From Acidobacteriota bacterium (GTDB lineage Bacteria > Acidobacteriota > Terriglobia > Acidiferrales > UBA7541): a DNA stretch of 45,520 nucleotides. Where the stretch lies: assembly GCA_013289715.1 (NCBI GenBank), contig JABCZJ010000027.1, forward strand, positions 1-45,520, written 5' to 3'. A program made the translations under genes and the position numbers. The notes beneath the pieces are model-generated. The model was given only the letters and a program-made list of their open reading frames with translations, ran no database searches and was not told the DNA's origin. Of the stretch, positions 25,065 through 32,891 are shown in pieces. The number at the start of each line of letters is the position of its first letter. Positions within the stretch are counted from its first letter, which is position 1.

Positions 25065-25780
25065 TGAACGCCGCTACCATTCTCGTTGTGGATGATGAAC
25101 CGCAGATCCGCCGCGTCATGCTCACTACTCTCGCGTCGCAGGGCTATTCGGTTGTCGAAGTGCGTAGCGGCGAAGAAGCGCTCGAAAAAGTTCGCGGCAC
25201 GCGGCCCGATCTAATTCTGCTCGACGTGAACTTGCCCGGAATCTCCGGCCTCGAAACTTGCCGCGAAATTCGTGCCACCTGCGATGCGCCCATCATCATG
25301 CTCACCGTGCGCAACACCGAACGCGACAAGGTCCAGGCCCTCGATGCCGGCGCTGACGACTACGTCGTCAAACCCTTCGGCGTCGAAGAACTGATGGCGC
25401 GCATCCGTGCCGCACTCCGCCGCGCCGCGCCGGGAGATGCCACTCCACCCTTCATCTCCGACGATCTGAAAATTGACTTCGAAAAGCGCACCGTGATGGT
25501 GCAGGAAAAGCCCGTCCGCCTAACGCCCAAGGAATTTGAACTCCTGCGCCAGCTCGTTTCGAATTCCGGCAAGGCGCAGGCGCACCGCCGCCTCCTGCAA
25601 GCCGTCTGGGGACCCGACTACGGGGAAGAAACCGAATACCTGCGCGTTTTTATCAATCAGTTGCGGCGGAAAATCGAGCCCGACCCCCGCCATCCGCGCT
25701 ACATCCACACCGAACCCTGGATCGGCTACCGCTTCGACCCACCCAAGCCAAAATCCCGCACCCACCGCCCCGAAAAGTAA
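25064..25780 (+). CDS. kdpE: KdpE, OmpR-family response regulator of the Kdp system
   Basis: A 238-aa protein. The receiver has the acidic pocket Asp10/Asp11, phospho-acceptor Asp54 (LILLDVNLPG), Thr81 and Lys103 (VVKPFG). The winged-helix output domain starts at about 130 and carries the recognition pattern LTPKEFELLRQLVSNSGKAQ, then RVFINQLRRKIE and HTEPWIGYRF; the last differs slightly from the common ETGVGYR form. It is translationally coupled to the kinase (ATGA overlap). It should activate the kdp operon encoded convergently on the other strand. A candidate tandem binding site lies at 32822-32858. Confidence 0.93.
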   Translation: MNAATILVVDDEPQIRRVMLTTLASQGYSVVEVRSGEEALEKVRGTRPDLILLDVNLPGISGLETCREIRATCDAPIIMLTVRNTERDKVQALDAGADDYVVKPFGVEELMARIRAALRRAAPGDATPPFISDDLKIDFEKRTVMVQEKPVRLTPKEFELLRQLVSNSGKAQAHRRLLQAVWGPDYGEETEYLRVFINQLRRKIEPDPRHPRYIHTEPWIGYRFDPPKPKSRTHRPEK

Positions 25781-25863
25781 CCGATAATTCCGCCGCAGTT
25801 TTGCCTCAGCAAAACGCTTTGTGGTCCGCTGATGGCGAGAATCGCGTGTCATCCCGAACGCAG

Positions 25864-25906
25864 TCCCGCGCTTTTTCTTGCCCGCCGCAGTTTGGCGCGC
25901 GCGGGA
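25864..25906. repeat. inverted repeat between convergent kdpE and kdpC
   Basis: TCCCGCGC (25864-25871) and GCGCGGGA (25899-25906) are perfect 8-bp arms with a 27-base loop. The place, between two converging genes, suits a bidirectional terminator. The flanking TCATCCCGAACGCAGTC also resembles a dispersed non-coding repeat. Confidence 0.4.
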
Positions 25907-26053
25907 GCTAGAGAGGGACCAGCTTTAAGCGGAAACGGTAAGCGAGTGTTGATAGACCGTCTCGTCTGCCGCGACATAAGCTTCGCGAAATCAGCGCGGC
26001 CGCAGCCCCTGAAGCCACCAGTTTCGATCGAGCCAAGACCTACGCGCTAACTC

Positions 26054-26638
26054 CTAATGCAACGGATGCACCGCATCCAACTCCAAATTCAATTCCAAAA
26101 CATTCACCCGCGGCTCGCCGAGGAATCCCCACTGTCGCCCTTCCGTATGTTCAGCCACCAGAGCACGCAGATCTCCCTCACTTATCTTCCGCTCCCGAGC
26201 CACACGCGGAATCTGAAATTCCGCCGACGCCGGCGAAATATGCGGATCGAGCCCCGATCCCGAACTAGTGACCAGATCCGCAGGAATCCGCGCCTCAGGA
26301 TTTTCCGCCTGCAACCTCTGCACATCACTATTCACCCGCGTAAGCAACGCGGAATTCGTCGGCCCCAAATTGGAAGCTCCTCCACTCGACGCATCCGGAT
26401 CATATCCAGCCGCCCCCGCAGCAGAAGGCCGCGAATGAAAATATCCCGCCGAACTAAACGGCTGCCCAATCAAACTCGACCCCACCATCTTCCCGCCCAG
26501 GTGAATGATTTCTCCATTTGCCTGCCGCGGAAACGCCCACTGCGCCAGCAAGGTCACCGCCAGCGGATACAAAATCCCCAGCAGCACAGTCGTCGCCAGC
26601 GTCATCCAAATCGAAATCAGCAAGTTCTTTTTCAGCAT
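26054..26638 (-). CDS. kdpC: KdpC, K+-transporting ATPase subunit C
   Basis: A 194-aa protein of typical length. One N-terminal membrane helix spans about 8-33 (IWMTLATTVLLGILYPLAVT). A periplasmic domain has the family motifs GSSLIGQPFSSAGYFHSRPS, TSSGSGLDPHISPASAEFQI and PRVARER. KdpC stabilises the KdpFABC complex and acts on K+ or ATP affinity. It begins 10 bp after kdpB and is the last gene of the operon. Confidence 0.96.
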   Translation of the reverse strand: MLKKNLLISIWMTLATTVLLGILYPLAVTLLAQWAFPRQANGEIIHLGGKMVGSSLIGQPFSSAGYFHSRPSAAGAAGYDPDASSGGASNLGPTNSALLTRVNSDVQRLQAENPEARIPADLVTSSGSGLDPHISPASAEFQIPRVARERKISEGDLRALVAEHTEGRQWGFLGEPRVNVLELNLELDAVHPLH

Positions 26639-26648
26639 TTAAGCACCC

Positions 26649-28697
26649 CTAGGCCATTCCCATGTGCGTGATAATCACATCAATTATTTTGATCCCGATG
26701 AACGGCGCGATAATTCCCCCCAGCCCGTACACCAGCAAATTCCGCCGCAGCAAGGCCTCCGCGCCCAACGGCCGGTATTTCACGCCGCGCAGCGCCAGCG
26801 GCACCAGGGCAATAATAATCAGCGCGTTGAAAATCACCGCCGAAAGAATCGCCGAGTGCGGATTCTTCAGCCCCATCACGTTCAAGACTTCCAGCTCCGG
26901 AAAAGCCGCCGCGAACATTGCCGGAATAATCGCGAAATATTTCGCCACGTCGTTCGCCACCGAAAAAGTCGTCAGCGCGCCCCGCGTAATCAGCAATTGT
27001 TTTCCGATCTCCACCACCTCAATCAGTTTCGTCGGATTCGAATCCAGATCCACCATGTTCCCGGCTTCTTTCGCCGCCTGCGTTCCGGCGTTCATCGCGA
27101 GACCGACGTCCGCCTGCGCCAGCGCCGGTGCGTCATTCGTCCCGTCGCCCGTCATAGCCACCAGTTTGCCCTTGGCTTGCTCGCGCCGAATCAACGCCAG
27201 CTTATCCTCCGGCCGCGCCTCCGCCAGAAAATCATCCACGCCGGCCTCGCGCGCAATCGCTGCCGCGGTCAAAGGGTTGTCGCCCGTAATCATCACCGTG
27301 CGAATTCCCATCACGCGCAAATGTTCAAACCGCTCGCGCATCCCGCCCTTCACAATGTCCTTCAAGTGAATCACGCCCAGCGCCCGCGCATCCTCCGCCA
27401 CCAGCAGTGGCGTCCCCCCGGAATTCGAAATCCGGTCCACAGCCTCCATCGTCTCGTGCGGCACGGTCCCGCCCGCATCCTTTATATATTTCACAATCGC
27501 ATCTCGCGCACCCTTGCGGATTTTTCGTCCATCCATATCCACGCCGGACATTCGCGTCACCGCTGAAAATGGTATGAACGTCGCCGCCACCGATCCCAAC
27601 TCCCGCCCGCGCAATCCGTGCTTATCCTTCGCCAGCACCACGATCGACCGGCCCTCCGGGGTCTCATCCGCCAGCGAAGCCAGCTGCGCAGCATCGGCCA
27701 ATTCACCCTCGCTCACGCCCGGTGCCGGAATAAATTCTGTCGCGAACCGGTTCCCCAGAGTAATCGTCCCGGTTTTATCCAGCAGCAAAGTATCCACATC
27801 CCCAGCCGCTTCCACCGCCCGGCCCGACATCGCCAGCACATTCTTCTGCAGCACGCGATCCATCCCCGCAATCCCAATCGCCGAAAGCAATCCGCCAATC
27901 GTCGTCGGGATCAAACACACCAGCAACGCCACCAGCACAAACACCGACTGCGGCGCGCCCGAATAGATCGCCATCGGCTGCAACGAGACCACCGCCAGCA
28001 GAAAAATAATCGTCAACCCCGCCAGCAAAATGTTCAACGCGATCTCGTTGGGCGTCTTCTGCCGCGAAGCGCCTTCCACCAACTTGATCATCCGGTCCAG
28101 AAAAGTTTCGCCGGGATTCGAAGTGATCCGCACTTTGATCTCATCAGAAAGCACGCGCGTCCCGCCCGTCACCGCCGACCGATCGCCGCCGCATTCTCGA
28201 ATCACCGGCGCCGATTCTCCGGTAATTGCGGATTCATCCACGGACGCGACACCCTCGATCACTTCGCCGTCCCCCGGCACGAATTCACCAGCTGTAACCA
28301 TCACCAAATCGCCAGCCCGCAATTGCGATCCCGGCACCGACTCAATGCTCCCATCCTGTTTCAATCGCCGCGCCACGGTATCCGCGCGCGATTTGCGCAA
28401 AGCCTCCGCCTGCGCCTTCCCGCGCCCCTCCGCCATCGCTTCCGCGAAGTTCGCAAACAGCACCGTGAACCACAGCCACAAAGTGATCTGCAGCGAAAAT
28501 CCGAATCCCTGCGAGTGCTGCACCACTCCGCGCACCAAATCGATGGACGTGAGCAGCGCGCCCACCTCCACCACGAACATCACCGGATTGGCCGCCAGCG
28601 TGCGCGGGTTCAGTTTGACGAATGATTCCCACACCGCCTGCACCACAATTTCCTGTCCCCAGCGCGATTTTTCCTTACTCGTCGTTTTAGTGGCCAT
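26649..28697 (-). CDS. kdpB: KdpB, P-type ATPase catalytic subunit of the K+ importer
   Basis: A 682-aa P-type ATPase, full length. The actuator motif TGES is at 159-162, and Ser162 is the residue phosphorylated to inhibit KdpB in E. coli. The phosphorylation motif DKTGT has Asp307. The ion-path helix contains CLIPTTIGGLLSAIG. Hinge and Mg motifs MVTAGEFVPGDGEVIEG and TGDGTNDAPALAQADVG are present, as are the last helices (NPHSAILSAVIFNALIIIAL). It hydrolyses ATP to drive K+ uptake through KdpA. The numbering of both key motifs equals the E. coli protein. It begins six bases after kdpA. Confidence 0.97.
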   Translation of the reverse strand: MATKTTSKEKSRWGQEIVVQAVWESFVKLNPRTLAANPVMFVVEVGALLTSIDLVRGVVQHSQGFGFSLQITLWLWFTVLFANFAEAMAEGRGKAQAEALRKSRADTVARRLKQDGSIESVPGSQLRAGDLVMVTAGEFVPGDGEVIEGVASVDESAITGESAPVIRECGGDRSAVTGGTRVLSDEIKVRITSNPGETFLDRMIKLVEGASRQKTPNEIALNILLAGLTIIFLLAVVSLQPMAIYSGAPQSVFVLVALLVCLIPTTIGGLLSAIGIAGMDRVLQKNVLAMSGRAVEAAGDVDTLLLDKTGTITLGNRFATEFIPAPGVSEGELADAAQLASLADETPEGRSIVVLAKDKHGLRGRELGSVAATFIPFSAVTRMSGVDMDGRKIRKGARDAIVKYIKDAGGTVPHETMEAVDRISNSGGTPLLVAEDARALGVIHLKDIVKGGMRERFEHLRVMGIRTVMITGDNPLTAAAIAREAGVDDFLAEARPEDKLALIRREQAKGKLVAMTGDGTNDAPALAQADVGLAMNAGTQAAKEAGNMVDLDSNPTKLIEVVEIGKQLLITRGALTTFSVANDVAKYFAIIPAMFAAAFPELEVLNVMGLKNPHSAILSAVIFNALIIIALVPLALRGVKYRPLGAEALLRRNLLVYGLGGIIAPFIGIKIIDVIITHMGMA

Positions 28698-28703
28698 GGG
28701 TCC

Positions 28704-30479
28704 TCAAAACACCTTTCCCGCATGCATCATCAAATGTTCCAGAATCGGTCCCAAACTAAGCGCCGGGAAAAATGTCAACGCGCTCACGATCAGCACCACC
28801 GAAACCAGCAGCACCGTGAACAGCGGTGTCGTCACCGGAAACGTCCCCGCCGATTCCGGCACATATTTCTTCTTCGCCAGGCTTCCTGCGATCGCCAGAA
28901 TCGGAATCACCGCAAAAAATCTCCCGAACAAGGTGGCAAATCCGATCGTCGTGTTGTACCAAAGCGTGTTGCCATTCAATCCGCCGAACGCCGATCCGTT
29001 ATTTCCCGTGGCCGAAGTGTACGCATACAAAATCTGCGACAGCCCGTGCGGCCCGGGATTTGAAATGGACGGCGTTCCGAACGATTTCGCCACCACGGAG
29101 ATCGCCGTGAACGTCAAAATCACCAGTGGAAAAATCAGCACCGAGAGCATCGCCATCTTCACGTCGTAAGCCTCGATCTTTTTCCCCAGATATTCCGGCG
29201 TTCTGCCCACCATCAGTCCGGCGATAAAAACGGAAAGAATCACGAACACGATCATTCCGTAAAGCCCCGATCCCACGCCGCCGAACACCACCTCGCCCAA
29301 CATAATGTTAATCAGCGGAATCATTCCGCCCAGCGGCGTGAACGAATCGTGCATTCCATTCACCGCACCGCAACTCGCGTCGGTCGTCACCGTCGCATAC
29401 AGCGCGGTATTCGCAATGCCGAACCGCACTTCTTTCCCCTCCATGTTGCCGCCCGACTGCGCGCCGCTCGCCCGCTGGTCCACCCCATGCAACAACAGAT
29501 TGCCCCGCGCCTCCGCGCTGTACACCGAAACCACGCCAGCCAGGAAAAGGACTGCCATCGCGCCCCATACCGCCCAACCGTGCCGCTGCGATCCGGTCAT
29601 TCGCCCCAGCGTGTAAGTCAGCCCCGAAGGAATCGCAAAAATCAGCACCAGCTGCAGAAAATTAGTCAACGGCGTGGGATTTTCATACGGATGCGCGCTA
29701 TTGGCGTAGAAGAAACCGCCGCCGTTTGTGCCGAAAATCTTGATCGCCTCCTGCGACGCCACCGGACCTTGCGGTATCTTTTGTTCGTTCACCACCTGCG
29801 TGGTCGTCTTGCCGTCCGTGCCAGTCGTCGTCACCGTCTGTGCGTCCACCAGTTGCGTTTTGGCATAGGGCCGTAGATTTTGAATCATGCCTTGCGACAC
29901 AAAAATCATCGCAACCACCAAACACACCGGCAGCAGCACCCACAGAATCGTCCGCGTCAGGTCCACCCAGAAATTGCCGATGGTCTCCTGTTCGCGCCGC
30001 GCGATTCCGCGAATGATCGCTACCGCCATGGCGATGCCCACCGCCGCCGACGTGAAATTGTGATAGGCCAGCCCCGCCATCTGCGTGAAATAAGTCATCG
30101 TCACTTCCGGCGTATAAGCCTGCCAGTTCGTATTGGTCGTGAACGAGGCCGCGGTGTTGAATGCCAGATCCGTCGGCACCCCCACAAGCTTCTCCGGATT
30201 CCACGGCAGGTGTTGCTGCACGCGCTCGATCACATACAGCAGCGTCATCGAAACGCCGCTGAAGAGCAGCATGGCGATCGCGTATTCCGTCCAGCGCATT
30301 TCCCGCTTTTCGTCCACGCCGGTCAGCTTGTACAGCACCCGCTCGCACGGCCGCAGCAGGGGATCCAGCCACGTCTTTTCACGCGCGAACACTCGCGCCA
30401 TGAAGAGCCCCGCCGGCTTCGCCAGCGCAAAAGTCACCAGCAACAATAAAAATATTTGCAGCCAGCCATTGGCCGTCAT
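28704..30479 (-). CDS. kdpA: KdpA, K+-binding channel-like subunit
   Basis: A 591-aa membrane protein from the ATG at 30479 (MTANGWLQIFLLLLVTF), two bases after the kdpF stop. Longer in-frame starts would run through kdpF and are rejected. The four selectivity-filter-like loops are visible: TTNTNWQAYTPE, GTNGGGFFYANSAHPYENPT, DASCGAVNGMHDSF and SATGNNGSAFGGLNGNT. About 10 helices are present. A Thr-rich periplasmic insertion (VTTTGTDGKTTTQVVNEQK) at about residue 215-240 is not something I recall in the E. coli protein. It selects and translocates K+ in the KdpFABC complex. Confidence 0.96.
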   Translation of the reverse strand: MTANGWLQIFLLLLVTFALAKPAGLFMARVFAREKTWLDPLLRPCERVLYKLTGVDEKREMRWTEYAIAMLLFSGVSMTLLYVIERVQQHLPWNPEKLVGVPTDLAFNTAASFTTNTNWQAYTPEVTMTYFTQMAGLAYHNFTSAAVGIAMAVAIIRGIARREQETIGNFWVDLTRTILWVLLPVCLVVAMIFVSQGMIQNLRPYAKTQLVDAQTVTTTGTDGKTTTQVVNEQKIPQGPVASQEAIKIFGTNGGGFFYANSAHPYENPTPLTNFLQLVLIFAIPSGLTYTLGRMTGSQRHGWAVWGAMAVLFLAGVVSVYSAEARGNLLLHGVDQRASGAQSGGNMEGKEVRFGIANTALYATVTTDASCGAVNGMHDSFTPLGGMIPLINIMLGEVVFGGVGSGLYGMIVFVILSVFIAGLMVGRTPEYLGKKIEAYDVKMAMLSVLIFPLVILTFTAISVVAKSFGTPSISNPGPHGLSQILYAYTSATGNNGSAFGGLNGNTLWYNTTIGFATLFGRFFAVIPILAIAGSLAKKKYVPESAGTFPVTTPLFTVLLVSVVLIVSALTFFPALSLGPILEHLMMHAGKVF

Positions 30480-30481
30480 CG

Positions 30482-30568
30482 TTAGAACCTCTCCGGCCAC
30501 AACAAGGCCGCAAACAAGTAACCAAGGATCAAAACGCAAACTACGAGCAGCACGATGTTGCCCACCAT
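30482..30568 (-). CDS. kdpF: KdpF, 28-aa stabilising subunit
   Basis: A 28-codon gene: MVGNIVLLVVCVLILGYLF, then AALLWPERF and TAA. It is a single membrane helix ending in the WPERF motif that marks KdpF. AAAGGGAG stands before its ATG, and its stop is two bases from the kdpA start. KdpF is a lipid-like stabiliser of the Kdp complex. The frame is intact. Confidence 0.9.
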   Translation of the reverse strand: MVGNIVLLVVCVLILGYLFAALLWPERF

Positions 30569-30581
30569 ATTCTCACTCCCT

Positions 30582-30668
30582 TTACTTCAGCCGGTCGCAC
30601 CCGCGTACGTACGCCAGCGCCACCGCAAAAAAACAAATTGTCAGCACCACGAACACGATGTCCTGCAT
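30582..30668 (-). CDS. 28-aa membrane peptide between the porin gene and kdpF
   Basis: A 28-codon frame, MQDIVFVVLTICFFAVAL, then AYVRGCDRLK and TAA. TGGAGG lies upstream of its ATG and kdpF starts 13 bp after its stop. It is one membrane helix with a short cytoplasmic YVRGCDRL tail. Similar tiny peptides seem to recur directly before kdpF in other GC-rich bacteria, as far as I recall, but I know no name or function. Spacing and strand make it part of the kdp operon. Confidence 0.7.
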   Translation of the reverse strand: MQDIVFVVLTICFFAVALAYVRGCDRLK

Positions 30669-30712
30669 ACACCAAGCCTCCAGGAAAACAACGCCGCTGA
30701 TCTCCGGAGCGT

Positions 30713-32422
30713 TTAGAATTTCACCAGAATGGACATATCAATAAAATTCTCATCCCGCCGCAGGTCCGGGAACCACACGCTGGAGTTCTGCGGCGCGCTG
30801 GTGCAGAAAGCCGTCGCGGGTCCCAGCGTTTCCGATCCGGAAGAAACGCCGTTGTTGCAAATGTAGTCGGTCGGAGTGTTGGTATTTCCACCAGGAGGCG
30901 TAATCCCGCCACGGCCGGTCCAGTACGGCACGCTCGCGTGTCGGTAGTCATACTCCCAGCGAAAAGTGATGTACTGCTTGGGCATGTAGTCAAATGTGAT
31001 GGAAGAATCCCACGCCTTGAACGGATCGCCCGGATTCTCCGTAAAGTAAGGAGAATTTGTTGCAGCCGTAATTGCGGTTTCTCCGTTGATCGGCGGCAAC
31101 AGCACCAGATACCGTCCCGGATTGTTGATCTTCCCGCCGCCTATCGTCAGGCCGAACAAATCGTTATGGAACCAGAAGCGGTTGTAGAGCATGAACCCGA
31201 GAAAACTTTGCTTGGGTCCGCCCGCCTTATCGCCGTAGCAACTCACGCCGCCCCCGTATTCGCAGCCGATATCGCCAGTCAGCGAGAACGCCATCTTGTC
31301 CAGCGGCTGGTACGGTTTGTCGAAGTACTTAATTTCAATGCTGTTGTCGCTGTGTATGCGTTTGCGGTTGGGAACGAAAAGATCATCCTGACCAACGCCG
31401 TAGTTGTTGGAGATGATGTTCATCCAGTTGGTCGGAGTCCATTTAATCTGGCCCCCGATCCCCGGCGTGTGATTGGCCGAACCGTACGCCTGCCATCCAT
31501 TGATGAACCACGGTTCAATCTTCAAATGCGCGGTGGGGAAAATTTGCACGCGCACGCCGTTGAAAAACCACGGCGTGTTCGAGGAAACGTATGACGGCTG
31601 ATAGGCCCAATTGTCGAAATTGTAGTAACTGAACAGGCCGATGTAGGACATAAAAATTCCCGCGTCCACATTAATCCCGTGCATCACGTTGAAGTGGTAT
31701 CCACCGTACGCTTCCGATACGTAGCGGTACGCATCGGCGAGGTCCCATTGGCCGTGTCCCGGGCTTGGGTCGTTGCGCGGGGTCGTCGTGGAATACATGC
31801 CAAACTGCGTCATCAGCCGGGCACGCACGTTGTCATAGTGGAAATCGCCGCCCACGCCAAGCTGCGTCAGTTGCACCTCTTGCGATCGGAAAAGTTCGCT
31901 GGATCCGCCCATCGAATGGTCCGTCGGGCGGTTGAAGTCGAAGACGTACACCGTGTCTGACCGGATTTCCGGCGTAAAGAATTTCGTATCCCAGAATATT
32001 TCTTTGGTGCGCGGGTTGCCGTTCAGCCAGGTCCAATCCGCATCCGAAAATGGCGCGATTGGCTCCGCCGCGGCCTCGGTTGCGGCCTTTTGCAAACTCG
32101 CGGCCTCGGGTGTTGTCGTCGCGGGCGCTGCAGGTGCTGCAGCAGCTGGCGCCAGCGGTATGGACATTTTCGCGCTCGTCGCCGGCGTTGCCGGCCGCTC
32201 CGGCGCCTTGACGCTTTTCAGCTCCGCTTCCAGTTGATCAATGCGTTTCCGCATCGCTTCCAGCTCCTGGGCGATTGCGGCAGGTATCTGTTGGTCCGCG
32301 CCGCTGGCCTGCTGGGTCGGCCCGTCGCCGCTGCTTTGCGCGAAGCAAGGGAATTGCCCCAGCACAAAAACCAGCCCGCCAAAAACGATCTTCGTCTTGT
32401 ACTTGATCAAGATATTCAACAT
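30713..32422 (-). CDS. outer-membrane beta-barrel porin with coiled-coil N-terminus, in the kdp operon
   Basis: A 569-aa protein from the ATG at 32422; an ATG three codons earlier abuts its own AGGAG, leaving no spacing. A signal peptide (IVFGGLVFVLGQFPCFAQ) is followed by a short coiled coil (AQELEAMRKRIDQLEAELKS) and a Pro/Ala-rich linker with repeated PAAAAPAAPA. From about 130 to the end, alternating aromatic strands (YGGYHFNVMHGINVDAGIFM, FLGFMLYNRFWFHNDLFGLT) and a terminal Phe (DMSILVKF) indicate a beta-barrel of the OmpL / BBP2-like porin class. It lies 44 bp before the 28-aa peptide gene. It may let K+ or other solutes cross the outer membrane, or anchor the envelope through its coiled coil, which is inference. 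Confidence 0.8.
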   Translation of the reverse strand: MLNILIKYKTKIVFGGLVFVLGQFPCFAQSSGDGPTQQASGADQQIPAAIAQELEAMRKRIDQLEAELKSVKAPERPATPATSAKMSIPLAPAAAAPAAPATTTPEAASLQKAATEAAAEPIAPFSDADWTWLNGNPRTKEIFWDTKFFTPEIRSDTVYVFDFNRPTDHSMGGSSELFRSQEVQLTQLGVGGDFHYDNVRARLMTQFGMYSTTTPRNDPSPGHGQWDLADAYRYVSEAYGGYHFNVMHGINVDAGIFMSYIGLFSYYNFDNWAYQPSYVSSNTPWFFNGVRVQIFPTAHLKIEPWFINGWQAYGSANHTPGIGGQIKWTPTNWMNIISNNYGVGQDDLFVPNRKRIHSDNSIEIKYFDKPYQPLDKMAFSLTGDIGCEYGGGVSCYGDKAGGPKQSFLGFMLYNRFWFHNDLFGLTIGGGKINNPGRYLVLLPPINGETAITAATNSPYFTENPGDPFKAWDSSITFDYMPKQYITFRWEYDYRHASVPYWTGRGGITPPGGNTNTPTDYICNNGVSSGSETLGPATAFCTSAPQNSSVWFPDLRRDENFIDMSILVKF

Positions 32423-32440
32423 GGAAGTCATCTCCTGTTC

Positions 32441-32662
32441 TTACTTGCGCTTTGCGTTTTTTTGATCTGCAGAATCGTTACGCCGCTCTTCGCGCAGCCT
32501 CGCCAACGGCATTACGATTTGGCCCGAAGAAATCACCGGAAATCCCACCGGCGAGTCATTGCTGCGCCTCGGCTGTCTCTCTTCCCGCCAGAACTGCACC
32601 AGCGCATACAGAAAAAACACGCACGCTGCTGCCACCAGCGCGAAAAATGCAATCACAAGCAT
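32441..32662 (-). CDS. small single-helix membrane protein at the head of the kdp operon
   Basis: A 73-aa protein starting MLVIAFFALVAAACVFFLYA, then LVQFWREE: one N-terminal helix followed by a basic, polar cytoplasmic tail (LARLREERRNDSADQKNAKR). The ATG at 32662 has AGGA eight bases upstream; an ATG three codons earlier touches that site. The family is not recognised. It precedes the porin gene by 18 bp on the same strand, so it is probably the first gene of the kdp transcript. Confidence 0.6.
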   Translation of the reverse strand: MLVIAFFALVAAACVFFLYALVQFWREERQPRRSNDSPVGFPVISSGQIVMPLARLREERRNDSADQKNAKRK

Positions 32663-32748
32663 AAAACTCATCCTGCAACGGCTCGCATCCGAAGTCGCTT
32701 CACAACCGAATCGCGTAAGAGGGAATACCACGCCGCGCCCGAACGCAC

Positions 32749-32795
32749 ACCCGCCCCGCGGGTTCGCACCCATCCCTTGGATGTCCCACAGGGTG
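32749..32795 (-). promoter_or_regulatory. structured leader candidate upstream of the kdp operon
   Basis: Hairpins stand in series: ACCCGC-CCC-GCGGGT (32749-32763), then CATCC-CTT-GGATG (about 32771-32783) nested inside CACCC/GGGTG (about 32767-32795). They would lie in the 5' leader if transcription starts near the direct repeat. They match no riboswitch class that I can recognise, and I could not fit the c-di-AMP ydaO consensus. Confidence 0.3.
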
Positions 32796-32821
32796 GAAAG
32801 TTCTACGGTACTTCTATCGCC

Positions 32822-32858
32822 TCAGGAATCCGTAAGCGAGGCATAAGGATTTCGTAAA
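32822..32858. promoter_or_regulatory. 15-bp direct repeat, candidate KdpE binding site
   Basis: TCAGGAATCCGTAAG (32822-32836) and TAAGGATTTCGTAAA (32844-32858) match at 11 of 15 positions and are 22 bp apart, two helical turns. OmpR-family regulators bind tandem direct repeats on one face of DNA. The position, 160-190 bp before the first gene of the kdp operon, fits an activator site. Confidence 0.45.
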
Positions 32859-32891
32859 GAATCGCAGGCAGAACAGTTGTATGGAATCGGT

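Noticed and set aside
30480..30539. N-terminal extension of KdpA from a TTG start
   Set aside because: This DNA encodes KdpF in another frame; KdpA proteins begin at the MTANGW-type start, and GGAGAGG precedes that ATG.
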